The translations under genes were made by a program, and so were the position numbers. The notes below the pieces were generated by a model that saw nothing but the letters and a program-made list of their open reading frames with translations, had not been told where the DNA came from and searched no databases. A DNA stretch of 6,741 nucleotides from Hyphomicrobiales bacterium (GTDB taxonomy: Bacteria > Pseudomonadota > Alphaproteobacteria > Rhizobiales > Devosiaceae). Shown piece after piece: positions 1-5,868 of this stretch. The stretch lies in NCBI GenBank assembly GCA_015487985.1, contig WFOP01000266.1:1-6741 (forward strand), in the 5' to 3' direction. Position 1 is the stretch's first letter, and each line of letters opens with the position of its first letter.

Positions 1-229
1 GAATGGAGGAGCCGGGGCCGGCCGCCAGCATCATCAAACCCATGATGGAGGTGCCCCCCACACTAATCCCGTCTTTTGTCACGCTGACTTGTGCATCAAA
101 TTGTTCGGCAGTGCGCACAAACCGGGCCGAGGCACGGGCATGCAGACCCTTTTGATTGCAGATGCGCATGCGTTGCGCCACAAATTGTTCAATATTCGAA
201 CAGTCCGAGCTGGAGGGATCAGGTGCCAT
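1..229 (-). CDS. ptsH: HPr phosphocarrier protein, partial (3' end beyond the window)
   Basis: HPr is the small cytoplasmic phosphocarrier of the phosphotransferase system. It takes phosphate from enzyme I on a histidine and passes it to EIIA, and HprK modifies it on a serine. Translation from the ATG at 229 gives 76 complete codons before the window edge. The active-site motif GLHARASARFV has His30. The regulatory-serine motif TSIMGLMMLAAGPGS has Ser61. Their spacing of 31 residues equals that of His15 and Ser46 in classical HPr. The start is chosen because an AGGGAG Shine-Dalgarno sequence lies 9 bases upstream and an in-frame TAG lies shortly before it. The N-terminus is about 15 residues longer than in E. 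coli HPr, and Met21 is a possible but poorly supported alternative start. The gene begins 59 bases after the EIIA stop and is the last visible gene of the chvI operon. The last part of the protein is missing only because the window ends. Confidence 0.93.
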   Translation of the reverse strand, partial: MAPDPSSSDCSNIEQFVAQRMRICNQKGLHARASARFVRTAEQFDAQVSVTKDGISVGGTSIMGLMMLAAGPGSSI

Positions 230-288
230 TGTCAACGGCTCCCTGTCTCGGGAGGGCAGCTATTGGGCATTCATTCAGCTTGTGCAAA

Positions 289-690
289 TCAGACATTTCC
301 CAACACGTCGTTAGCGACATTGATATATTTCCGCCCGGCATCCTGTGCTTCGCGAACACTTTCAACCATGGATTTTTCTTTGCGCACCCGTGCAAGTTTT
401 ACCAGCATTGGCAGGTTAACCCCGGCAATGACTTCCACATTCTGGTTCTGCATCACCGAAATTGCAAGATTTGAGGGGGTGCCACCAAACATATCGGTGA
501 GAATAACAACTCCTTCTCCACTGTTGGCGGCTTCGACGGCGCTTAGAATTTCATTGCGACGGATTTCCATATCATCATCGGGTCCGATGCAAACGGTTTC
601 GCACTGCTCCTGCGGTCCCACGACATGTTCTAGCGCTGAATGAAACTCCACCGCCAGTTTCCCGTGAGTGACAAGAACCATCCCGATCAT
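289..690 (-). CDS. PTS system EIIA component, mannose family (ManX-like)
   Basis: This is a single-domain EIIA of the mannose/sorbose/fructose family, 133 residues, a cytoplasmic phosphotransfer protein that accepts phosphate from HPr. The N-terminal strand MVLVTHGKLA carries the predicted phospho-histidine His9, and the second family motif LTDMFGGTPSN lies at residues 64-74 with Asp66 near the active site. The length matches a stand-alone EIIA domain; there is no fused EIIB and no EIIC or EIID gene nearby. The start overlaps the hprK stop as ATGA (687-690), and a GGAG Shine-Dalgarno sequence lies 8 bases upstream inside the hprK end, so translation is probably coupled. In alphaproteobacteria this protein belongs to the incomplete PTS and is thought to act in regulation. 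The target is not visible here. The stop is TGA. The family is certain; the physiological role is inferred from context. Confidence 0.93.
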   Translation of the reverse strand: MIGMVLVTHGKLAVEFHSALEHVVGPQEQCETVCIGPDDDMEIRRNEILSAVEAANSGEGVVILTDMFGGTPSNLAISVMQNQNVEVIAGVNLPMLVKLARVRKEKSMVESVREAQDAGRKYINVANDVLGNV

Positions 691-1196
691 GTTTTTTTCT
701 CCAATGCGCCTGACCGCAGGTTGTTGATGGCCTCAACAACAATCATTCTCTGGTGAGTTAATCCAATATCACGATTTTTTGCAACAGGACACCGGGGCAA
801 ATTTATGCCCAGAATCGAGGTTGTCATCGCCTTTTCCTCCGGCATGCGTACCAGTTCAGATACAATATCCACCACCAGATTTATCGGGGCTGATTCCACA
901 AAGGCCCGATCAATAATTCCATAACCGGAAAGTTCAATTTTACCCCGCAGGGTTTCCGGTCCCGACATAATCAGTTCCCCTGCTTCATTAAAGATGTTCA
1001 ACCGGTCGTCCCCGATGAGAAACGCCCCGATATTCAGGTTGTGTGCAGTTTCCAGCAGGGCAAGGGCCAAAAGAGATTTCCCTGCACCCGAATGGCCGCG
1101 AATAAGCACACCATGCCCATTGAATATCAGGCCGGTGCCATGGATATTCTGGATATTTTTGCCGGTTCCCTTATGCGTGTTTTGTTCAACTGTCAT
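687..1196 (-). CDS. hprK: HPr kinase/phosphorylase, short alphaproteobacterial form
   Basis: HprK phosphorylates HPr on its regulatory serine using ATP and can reverse the reaction. The 169-residue product contains a P-loop GHSGAGKS at residues 34-41. It also has the conserved acidic pair Asp63-Asp64 in LIGDDRL, and a segment LRGKIELSGYGIID (83-96) in the place of the family signature that follows the P-loop. Firmicute HprK is about 310 residues with a separate N-terminal domain. Here only the C-terminal catalytic domain is present, which is usual for alphaproteobacteria and not a truncation. Both ends are coupled: the start overlaps the chvG stop as ATGA (1193-1196) and the stop overlaps the EIIA start as ATGA (687-690). 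The Shine-Dalgarno sequence is weak (GAAAG), as expected for coupled translation. Its HPr substrate is encoded two genes downstream, which supports the assignment. Confidence 0.93.
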   Translation of the reverse strand: MTVEQNTHKGTGKNIQNIHGTGLIFNGHGVLIRGHSGAGKSLLALALLETAHNLNIGAFLIGDDRLNIFNEAGELIMSGPETLRGKIELSGYGIIDRAFVESAPINLVVDIVSELVRMPEEKAMTTSILGINLPRCPVAKNRDIGLTHQRMIVVEAINNLRSGALEKKT

Positions 1197-3082
1197 GGGC
1201 TTTCATTGGCTTTAGGCAATATGACGCAGAATTCGGCTCCCGAACCGCCCGCGTTATTCTGGGCCACAATAACACCCTGATGCGCTTCAATTATCTGTTT
1301 GGAAATGGCCAAACCAAGGCCGGAATGATTGCCAAAATCTTCCCCCGCGGGGCGATCGGTGTAAAACCGTTCAAAAATTTTCTCTGGATCCCCCTGAATA
1401 CCCGGCCCCTCATCCTTGACCATAAGCTGAATGGACTTGCCCTTGTTGGAAAGGAATACATGCACCACGCTTTCTTTGGGGGAAAAGGAAATTGCGTTAT
1501 CAATCAGGTTGGATACGACCTGGGCCAATCGGGAATCCTGCCCCATTGTCATATAAGAAGGCGCACCACTCGTATGAAGCATGATGCGCACCCCGTGTTG
1601 GGCCGCTTTTTCCCCATTCATTGAGACCATGGCTTCGGTGATTTTTTTCAAGTCAACGACTTGGGAAACATTGCGCGCCAGTTCCGCATCAAGGCGCGAG
1701 GCATTGGAAATATCAGAAATCAGGCGGTCAAGCCGATGCACGTCATGTAAAATTATGGACGCCAGCCGGTCCCGGTCTTCCTGAGATTTGGCCAGCGGAA
1801 GAGTTTCCACCGCACTTCGAAGCGAGGTGAGCGGGTTTTTAAGCTCATGGGCAACGTCAGCGGCAAATTTTTCAATGGCCTCGATTCGTTCAAACAGTGC
1901 TCCCGTCATGGCGCGCAATGAGCCGGACAGATCGCCAATTTCATCGGGCCGGTCGGTGTAATCGGGAATTTCATCCCGTGCACTCATGGATTTTTGCACG
2001 CGTTCTGCGGCGGAAGAAAGCCGGCGCATCGGCTCGGCGATGGTGCCGGCAAGAAAAAATGATAATATGGTGCTCACGGCAATCGCCCCCAATGCCAACC
2101 TGAGGACCCCAAGGCGTTCGGCTGCAACAATTGCGTCAATTTCGCCCGGATCGGTGGATAACAGCAACGCGCCCACGGTCGCGGTCTGGCGTTGTATGGG
2201 AACGGCAACGGAAATCACCAACCGTCCTTCGGAATCCACCCGCACAATATCGGTGGGTGCCCCCACCAGAGCCGCCCCAACTTCAGGATAGCGTTTGCCC
2301 TCATTGGCGGAATACTCAATATAGGGGGGAAATTCGTCCCCCGGCACCCATGTCAGAAATCTATCCCACAATTCCACCAGAAACGGTTGCTTTTCCAAAG
2401 GCAGTGTGGAGGGGACCAGCACTTCGCCCGCCAGATAAATTGAGGCGGAATCAAGCAGTAAAAAACCGGATTTGTCATAGATGCGCGCCCGCGTGCGGGT
2501 GGGGGTAATCAGGTTGCGCAATAACGGGGCCACCCGTTCCGGGTTGATGGGAAATTCAAGACTGGGGTCAAAAAAACTTAAAGGGGACACGCTTGAATCG
2601 GGTTGAAATTCAAGCAACCTGTCCGGGTTGACCGAAATCACATCGCTGTCCACTGTGGCGGAGGCGGCGATGGCGGCGGAAATGATTTCCCCCTGGACCC
2701 TCAGGCTTTGAACCCGGGCATCAATCAATCCGTCCCGCAACTGGTTGAGAAATAAAATGCCCGCCACCAGGGTCGCCAGCGCCACCAGATTAAGAACAAC
2801 AATGCGCCGCGCCAAAGAGGAAAAAACGGTTGCTCCGGCAAAGCGCTTCAGTTTGGCATAAGTTGTGAGGGTGGCGCCGTCTTTTGATGTGGAGTCTTTT
2901 GATATGGAGTTTTGCGGGTCGGTTTTTTTGTTGGTTTTTTTATTGTCCTTATTGTGAGTACCGGCCGGCGGATTTTTCTTGGTGGGGGGGGTGTTTGCGC
3001 CTGGCTTATGCACAGAACCATCGGGCTGCACATACGCATCGGATTTATCCAAACCGCGCAAACTGTTATCGTTGACCACCAC
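1193..3082 (-). CDS. chvG: Sensor histidine kinase ChvG (BvrS/ExoS type)
   Basis: This is the membrane sensor kinase partner of ChvI. From a GTG start at 3082 it has 629 residues. The order is: a hydrophilic Lys/Thr/Asn/Pro-rich cytoplasmic head (about 1-93), TM1 (about 94-114), a periplasmic sensor region (about 115-325), TM2 (about 326-347) and HAMP (about 348-401). Then follow the dimerisation/phosphoacceptor helix with ADVAHELKNPLTSLRSAVE (His412) and an ATPase domain with N box NLIDNAISFS (525-534), G1 DEGPGI, F box FERFYTDR and G2 GLGLAI. The wording around His412 is typical of ChvG. Start choice: the longest frame begins at an ATG at 3121, 32 bases inside chvI and with no Shine-Dalgarno. 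The GTG at 3082 (or the next GTG at 3079) has AGGG 5 bases upstream, overlapping the chvI stop region. Known homologues respond to acidity and envelope stress. The head contains short repeats and homopolymers. Confidence 0.93.
   Translation of the reverse strand: MVVNDNSLRGLDKSDAYVQPDGSVHKPGANTPPTKKNPPAGTHNKDNKKTNKKTDPQNSISKDSTSKDGATLTTYAKLKRFAGATVFSSLARRIVVLNLVALATLVAGILFLNQLRDGLIDARVQSLRVQGEIISAAIAASATVDSDVISVNPDRLLEFQPDSSVSPLSFFDPSLEFPINPERVAPLLRNLITPTRTRARIYDKSGFLLLDSASIYLAGEVLVPSTLPLEKQPFLVELWDRFLTWVPGDEFPPYIEYSANEGKRYPEVGAALVGAPTDIVRVDSEGRLVISVAVPIQRQTATVGALLLSTDPGEIDAIVAAERLGVLRLALGAIAVSTILSFFLAGTIAEPMRRLSSAAERVQKSMSARDEIPDYTDRPDEIGDLSGSLRAMTGALFERIEAIEKFAADVAHELKNPLTSLRSAVETLPLAKSQEDRDRLASIILHDVHRLDRLISDISNASRLDAELARNVSQVVDLKKITEAMVSMNGEKAAQHGVRIMLHTSGAPSYMTMGQDSRLAQVVSNLIDNAISFSPKESVVHVFLSNKGKSIQLMVKDEGPGIQGDPEKIFERFYTDRPAGEDFGNHSGLGLAISKQIIEAHQGVIVAQNNAGGSGAEFCVILPKANESP
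2881..2910. repeat. Tandem 15-base repeat inside chvG
   Basis: Two adjacent 15-base units, 2881-2895 and 2896-2910, differ at one base (CTTTTGATGTGGAGT against CTTTTGATATGGAGT). The unit is five codons, so the cytoplasmic head of ChvG carries S-I-S-K-D followed by S-T-S-K-D. A change in copy number would keep the reading frame. Confidence 0.85.
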
Positions 3083-3089
3083 TAAAACC

Positions 3090-3800
3090 CTATTGTTCTT
3101 TGAAGCGGTATCCCACCCCATAAAGGGTTTCTATCATATCAAACTCATTATCCACAATTTTGAATTTTTTGCGCAACCGCTTGACGTGGCTGTCAATGGT
3201 GCGATCGTCCACATATACCTGATCATCATAGGCCGCATCCATCAGGGCATTGCGACTTTTCACCACCCCGGGGCGCATGGCCAATGCCTGCAAAATCAGA
3301 AATTCCGTAACGGTAAGAACCACATGCTTGCCCTTCCATGTGCAGGTGTGGCGTTCGTCATCCATGACCAGCGCACCCCGGTCAATGATGGATTTGGTGG
3401 CGGTAACCGCACTTGGCGCCGGCGCGGCGGTATCCCTGGCCTGATAGCGTCTTAAAATCGCCTTCACACGTTCCACCAGCAATCGCTGGGAAAACGGTTT
3501 TTTGATAAAGTCGTCCGCACCCATTTTCAGGCCAAACAATTCGTCGATTTCTTCATCCTTCGAGGTGAGAAAAATAACCGGCAAATCTGTTTTCTGGCGC
3601 AATCGGCGCAGCAGTTCCATGCCATCCATGCGCGGCATTTTTATATCCAGAATTGCCAGATCCGGCGCATCCGAAGTCAACCCTTCCAGACCCGAGGCGC
3701 CATCGGTATAGGTGGAGACCATATAACCTTCGGATTCAAGAGCAATGGAAACTGAGGTGAGAATATTTCGATCATCATCGACCAGCGCAATCTTTGGCAT
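3090..3800 (-). CDS. chvI: Response regulator ChvI (BvrR type), OmpR/PhoB family
   Basis: This is a DNA-binding response regulator of 236 residues, the partner of ChvG. The receiver domain starts [14 protein letters not shown], with acidic residues Asp8-Asp10, phospho-acceptor Asp52 in [13 protein letters not shown], Thr79 in FLTS, and the conserved lysine in IKKPFS (Lys100 or Lys101, before Pro102). The C-terminal winged helix (about 140-236) ends with the OmpR-family pattern [18 protein letters not shown]...[10 protein letters not shown]. The ATG at 3800 is chosen because AAGGA lies 6 bases upstream and the receiver domain begins at once. The frame stays open to a TTG at 3881, but that would add 27 residues unlike any receiver domain. 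It is the first gene of the operon; chvG begins within about 10 bases of its TAG stop. Homologues (ChvI, BvrR) control envelope, exopolysaccharide and host-interaction genes and are often essential. Targets cannot be read from this window. Confidence 0.95.
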   Translation of the reverse strand: MPKIALVDDDRNILTSVSIALESEGYMVSTYTDGASGLEGLTSDAPDLAILDIKMPRMDGMELLRRLRQKTDLPVIFLTSKDEEIDELFGLKMGADDFIKKPFSQRLLVERVKAILRRYQARDTAAPAPSAVTATKSIIDRGALVMDDERHTCTWKGKHVVLTVTEFLILQALAMRPGVVKSRNALMDAAYDDQVYVDDRTIDSHVKRLRKKFKIVDNEFDMIETLYGVGYRFKEQ

Positions 3801-3979
3801 GGTTTGTCCTTTTGTCGTCGCGCTCGCAATCAAAGAGCTTTGTAAACAGATGCAATATGGTGCGCAATGCCACTTTTGCAAATTGCCCTGTCTTTAGGTG
3901 GTTAGAATTGCGCACAAAATATGACCGTGGCTTTTTACAGGGGGGTAATACACAAATAAAACGATGAAAAAGCCCTGCT
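3801..3979. promoter_or_regulatory. Intergenic region upstream of the chvI operon; probable promoter region
   Basis: These 179 bases separate the cell wall hydrolase stop from chvI and should contain the operon promoter, since no clear terminator or other start lies between. No strong sigma70-like promoter stands out. The best minus-strand match is TTGCAA (around 3880-3875) followed 16 bases later by CATATT, which is weak. Two symmetry elements are visible. One is a 9-base inverted repeat, GTGCGCAAT at 3860-3868 and ATTGCGCAC at 3907-3915. The other is an 8-base inverted repeat, GGCTTTTT at 3929-3936 and AAAAAGCC at 3967-3974. The chvI ribosome binding site is AAGGA, 6 bases before the ATG. 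Confidence 0.5.
3860..3915. repeat. 9-base inverted repeat in the chvI upstream region
   Basis: GTGCGCAAT (3860-3868) and ATTGCGCAC (3907-3915) are exact reverse complements separated by 38 bases, about 47 bases centre to centre. The spacing is too long for a typical hairpin but fits two oppositely oriented protein-binding sites flanking a promoter. The binding protein is unknown; autoregulation by ChvI is only a guess. Confidence 0.4.
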
Positions 3980-4864
3980 TTAGAGGTCTGAGTAGAATAT
4001 ATGTTCGCCAATCTGGCCGACATTTGTCATTGCCGATGCCCAACTGGGTTTCACTGAAAGATTATGATAAAATAAAACTGATTCAGGCAGGTTTTCCTGC
4101 GGCTTTCCGGCCTTGAAACGATCAAACGCTGCAAGAGCGATCAGGTTTGCCTTGACCCATGCTTCGCGAACGATGCGGTTTCCCTTGCCCCCCTCGTCTG
4201 AAATTCCGTCACAGGCAAAAGAAAACTGACACCGGTTGCGCATGGAGGCATTCTGGAAAACCACCTCGCACACCGAAGTGGGATAGCGTGGGGAAATCAC
4301 CCGGTTCAAAATAACGGTTGCCACCGCCCATTGACCGTCCTCGGGTTCCCCGCGCGCCTCGTGATAAATTGCTTGAGCAAGACACTCCCGGTCTTTGTTG
4401 TTTTTAACAATCTGATCTGCCGTTGATATATATTTCGAGGCCACATAAGCGGACAGAATCTGATTGTTCAGGCTGGGTGCATCACGGGGAAATTGTAAAA
4501 CTCCCGCGGCCAGTGCATTGGCCTGCAGCAGGGCCGGATTTTGCAAACGTGCGACGTGTGAATTGGCAATATAGGCCGAGAGAAGTTCTGACGTCAGCTC
4601 TTTTGGCTGGGCCAGATAAAGGTCTTCCCCAAGCGTCTGGGTCAGTCCGAACCCGCCGCGCAAAAAACTTTCGGTGGAGTTTTTGATGGAACTTGGGGGG
4701 CTGCCAAAGTCTGTTTGCTCAGCGCGCGCCAGAGATGTCAGCAACAGCGCAGACAGGCACACAGCCCCCGCCACCGCCCGCACAGTTTGTTTGAAATATT
4801 TTAGTTGTGCAAAAACGCCCAATGTTCTCACCCGAAAAAGTCGTCGCCCCCAAAAGGCTGTCAT
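3980..4864 (-). CDS. Exported SleB-type cell wall hydrolase (Hydrolase_2 domain)
   Basis: A 294-residue protein with a signal-peptide-like N-terminus: basic residues, a hydrophobic stretch at about 30-46, and a possible cleavage after ARA (46-48). It is therefore probably periplasmic. The C-terminal half (about 158-294) matches the SleB/CwlJ cell wall hydrolase family: ECLAQAIYHEARGEPEDGQW with probable catalytic Glu169, then AVATVILNRV, YPTSVCEVVFQ and CQFSFACDG, ending VLFYHNLSV...W...IGEHIFYSDL. Family members cleave peptidoglycan; in spore formers this serves germination, while in alphaproteobacteria related proteins probably act in wall remodelling. Residues 60-155 are not recognised and contain two similar segments, ELLSAYIANS (93-102) and QILSAYVASK (135-144). 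ATG 4864 is the first start after an in-frame TGA and has no good Shine-Dalgarno. A TTG at 4822 preceded by GGTGAG would give a shorter signal peptide. The stop is TAA. Confidence 0.88.
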   Translation of the reverse strand: MTAFWGRRLFRVRTLGVFAQLKYFKQTVRAVAGAVCLSALLLTSLARAEQTDFGSPPSSIKNSTESFLRGGFGLTQTLGEDLYLAQPKELTSELLSAYIANSHVARLQNPALLQANALAAGVLQFPRDAPSLNNQILSAYVASKYISTADQIVKNNKDRECLAQAIYHEARGEPEDGQWAVATVILNRVISPRYPTSVCEVVFQNASMRNRCQFSFACDGISDEGGKGNRIVREAWVKANLIALAAFDRFKAGKPQENLPESVLFYHNLSVKPSWASAMTNVGQIGEHIFYSDL

Positions 4865-4987
4865 CTGTCAAAGCGCCGCCCCCGGCTGTGGAGAGCACGC
4901 CTGTTTTCATAGCCTATTTTTGCATTTTGCGGAACAAAAAATTTACCAATGGTTAACCATATGGATTAACCGGGCGGTTTTATCGGA
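4865..4987. promoter_or_regulatory. Upstream region of the cell wall hydrolase gene with TTAACC palindromes
   Basis: This 123-base gap lies between the HAD gene stop and the hydrolase start. It contains ATGGTTAACCAT (4949-4960), a perfect 12-base palindrome that is TTAACCAT read on both strands, and a second TTAACC at 4966-4971. The flanks GGTTAA and TTAACC form a 6-base inverted repeat with a 9-base spacer. TTAACCAT is the half-site known for the alphaproteobacterial cell-cycle regulator CtrA. The full CtrA spacing (TTAA-N7-TTAA) is not met: the spacer here is 9. The elements lie about 85-107 bases before the ATG. No convincing -35/-10 pair was found. Confidence 0.4.
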
Positions 4988-5653
4988 CTAAACGTCTTCA
5001 AACACGCGTTTAACCTTGTTCAAATCCTCCATTATGGCGATGGTGAGCCGCTCCATTTCCGGGGTGGCATCCAGCAGATCGGGCACCATGATGGTTTGCA
5101 TGCCCGCCCCGTGGGCCGCCCGCACCCCGTTATGGGAATCCTCCAGCGCCAGACAGCTTTCCGGCTCCACCTCCAGCCTTTCCGCCGCCAATAAAAACGG
5201 TTCGGGATGGGGTTTGCCATTGTCCACCTGATCCCCGGTGATAAGGGCCGAAAAGTGATGTAAGAGGTCAGCACGGCTCAGGTGATGATGGGCCTCTTCA
5301 TGGCTTGAGGATGTGGCCACCGCTGTGGGGATTTCCAATTCCTCCAGCAGCACAAGAAATTCGCGCACACCCGGTTTGAGCGGCACATGTTCCATCATGG
5401 CCGCCGCGACCTTGCCCCGCCAGACATAATCAAATTCCTGATAGGGAAATGTCTCCCCCATGGCCGCGCGCACCAGCGCCTCTCCATCGGGGCCGGGAAC
5501 GCCAACGGTGGACAGGTGAAGCTCCTCCGTAAGGGTGAAGCCAAGCTCTTTGAAAGTCTCAAAGGCAAATTTTTTATAAAGAACTTCGCTGTCGATCAAT
5601 ACGCCGTCCATGTCAAAAATAACGGCTTGCAGGTCTTGAGGATTAAAGGGCAT
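4988..5653 (-). CDS. HAD-superfamily hydrolase, subfamily IA (beta-phosphoglucomutase-like)
   Basis: A 221-residue cytoplasmic phosphotransferase-fold enzyme. All four HAD motifs are present. Motif I is VIFDMDGVLIDSE, with nucleophile Asp14 and acid/base Asp16. Motif II is ATSSS (Thr114/Ser115). The motif III lysine Lys147 is in NGKPHPEPF. Motif IV is LALEDSHNG (Glu171, Asp172). A helical cap lies between motifs I and II, and motif I followed by DSE places it with the phosphatases and phosphomutases related to beta-phosphoglucomutase and phosphoglycolate phosphatase. The substrate cannot be told from sequence. ATG 5653 is chosen over an in-frame TTG at 5680 because it is an ATG and motif I then sits at the usual distance from the start; neither has a strong Shine-Dalgarno. 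A histidine-rich stretch after motif II (SSSHEEAHHHLSRADLLHHF) is noticeable but common in the family. It stands alone between the repeat-bearing spacer and the cell wall hydrolase. Confidence 0.9.
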   Translation of the reverse strand: MPFNPQDLQAVIFDMDGVLIDSEVLYKKFAFETFKELGFTLTEELHLSTVGVPGPDGEALVRAAMGETFPYQEFDYVWRGKVAAAMMEHVPLKPGVREFLVLLEELEIPTAVATSSSHEEAHHHLSRADLLHHFSALITGDQVDNGKPHPEPFLLAAERLEVEPESCLALEDSHNGVRAAHGAGMQTIMVPDLLDATPEMERLTIAIMEDLNKVKRVFEDV

Positions 5654-5693
5654 CGGGGGCTTTCGTTGAGGTGAAGGCAATTGTTAACGCGAG

Positions 5694-5722
5694 ATATTAG
5701 GCAGATGCGGGGGAAATTGGAA
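5694..5722 (-). promoter_or_regulatory. Weak candidate promoter for the HAD gene
   Basis: On the minus strand TTCCAA (5722-5717) and TAATAT (5699-5694) are separated by 17 bases, and the implied transcription start would lie about 34 bases before ATG 5653. Both boxes match the sigma70 consensus only partly (3 and 4 of 6), so this is a suggestion only. Confidence 0.2.
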
Positions 5723-5749
5723 GGGGAGATGGAATTGGAGTGCTATCGC

Positions 5750-5762
5750 GTAGGAGACCTAC
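5750..5762. repeat. Short inverted repeat GTAGG-AGA-CCTAC
   Basis: Five-base arms GTAGG and CCTAC flank AGA, just before the larger palindromic repeat at about 5767-5793. It may be part of the same interspersed element. Confidence 0.35.
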
Positions 5763-5766
5763 CACA

Positions 5767-5793
5767 CTGGATTCCGGCTTTCGCCGGAATGAC
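5767..5793. repeat. Palindromic interspersed repeat (REP-like)
   Basis: A perfect hairpin with arms ATTCCGGC (5771-5778) and GCCGGAAT (5783-5790) and loop TTTC, flanked by CTGG and GAC. Read in frame, it gives the peptides IPAFAGMT or SGESRNP, which are well known from spurious ORFs across many bacterial genomes. This makes it one copy of a widespread intergenic palindromic repeat family. It lies between the terminator of the small ORF and the HAD gene. It may act as a transcript-end or transposase-mobilised element, but a single copy cannot show this. Confidence 0.75.
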
Positions 5794-5868
5794 GTACATT
5801 CTGTGCAGAATTAAAAGTCCTCTTTTTCATCATTACGCTGAAAAACAGAGTCCAGAAAATGTTTTCGC

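Noticed and set aside
89..690. Plus-strand frames of up to 184 codons opposite EIIA and ptsH
   Set aside because: They are antisense to clear conserved PTS genes and resemble no protein family.
687..1196. hprK as a truncated pseudogene because it lacks the N-terminal domain
   Set aside because: The short, catalytic-domain-only form is normal in alphaproteobacteria, and the P-loop and acidic pair are intact.
3801..3881. 27-residue N-terminal extension of ChvI from a TTG
   Set aside because: The ATG at 3800 has AAGGA at ideal spacing, and the receiver domain begins right after it.
3775..4023. Minus-strand 82-codon frame between the hydrolase and chvI
   Set aside because: It overlaps both genes in another frame and uses the promoter region; no domain or good ribosome binding site.
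4719..4910. Minus-strand 63-codon frame beginning MKTGVLSTAGGG
   Set aside because: Most of it overlaps the hydrolase coding region out of frame and its ribosome binding site is poor; a shadow frame.
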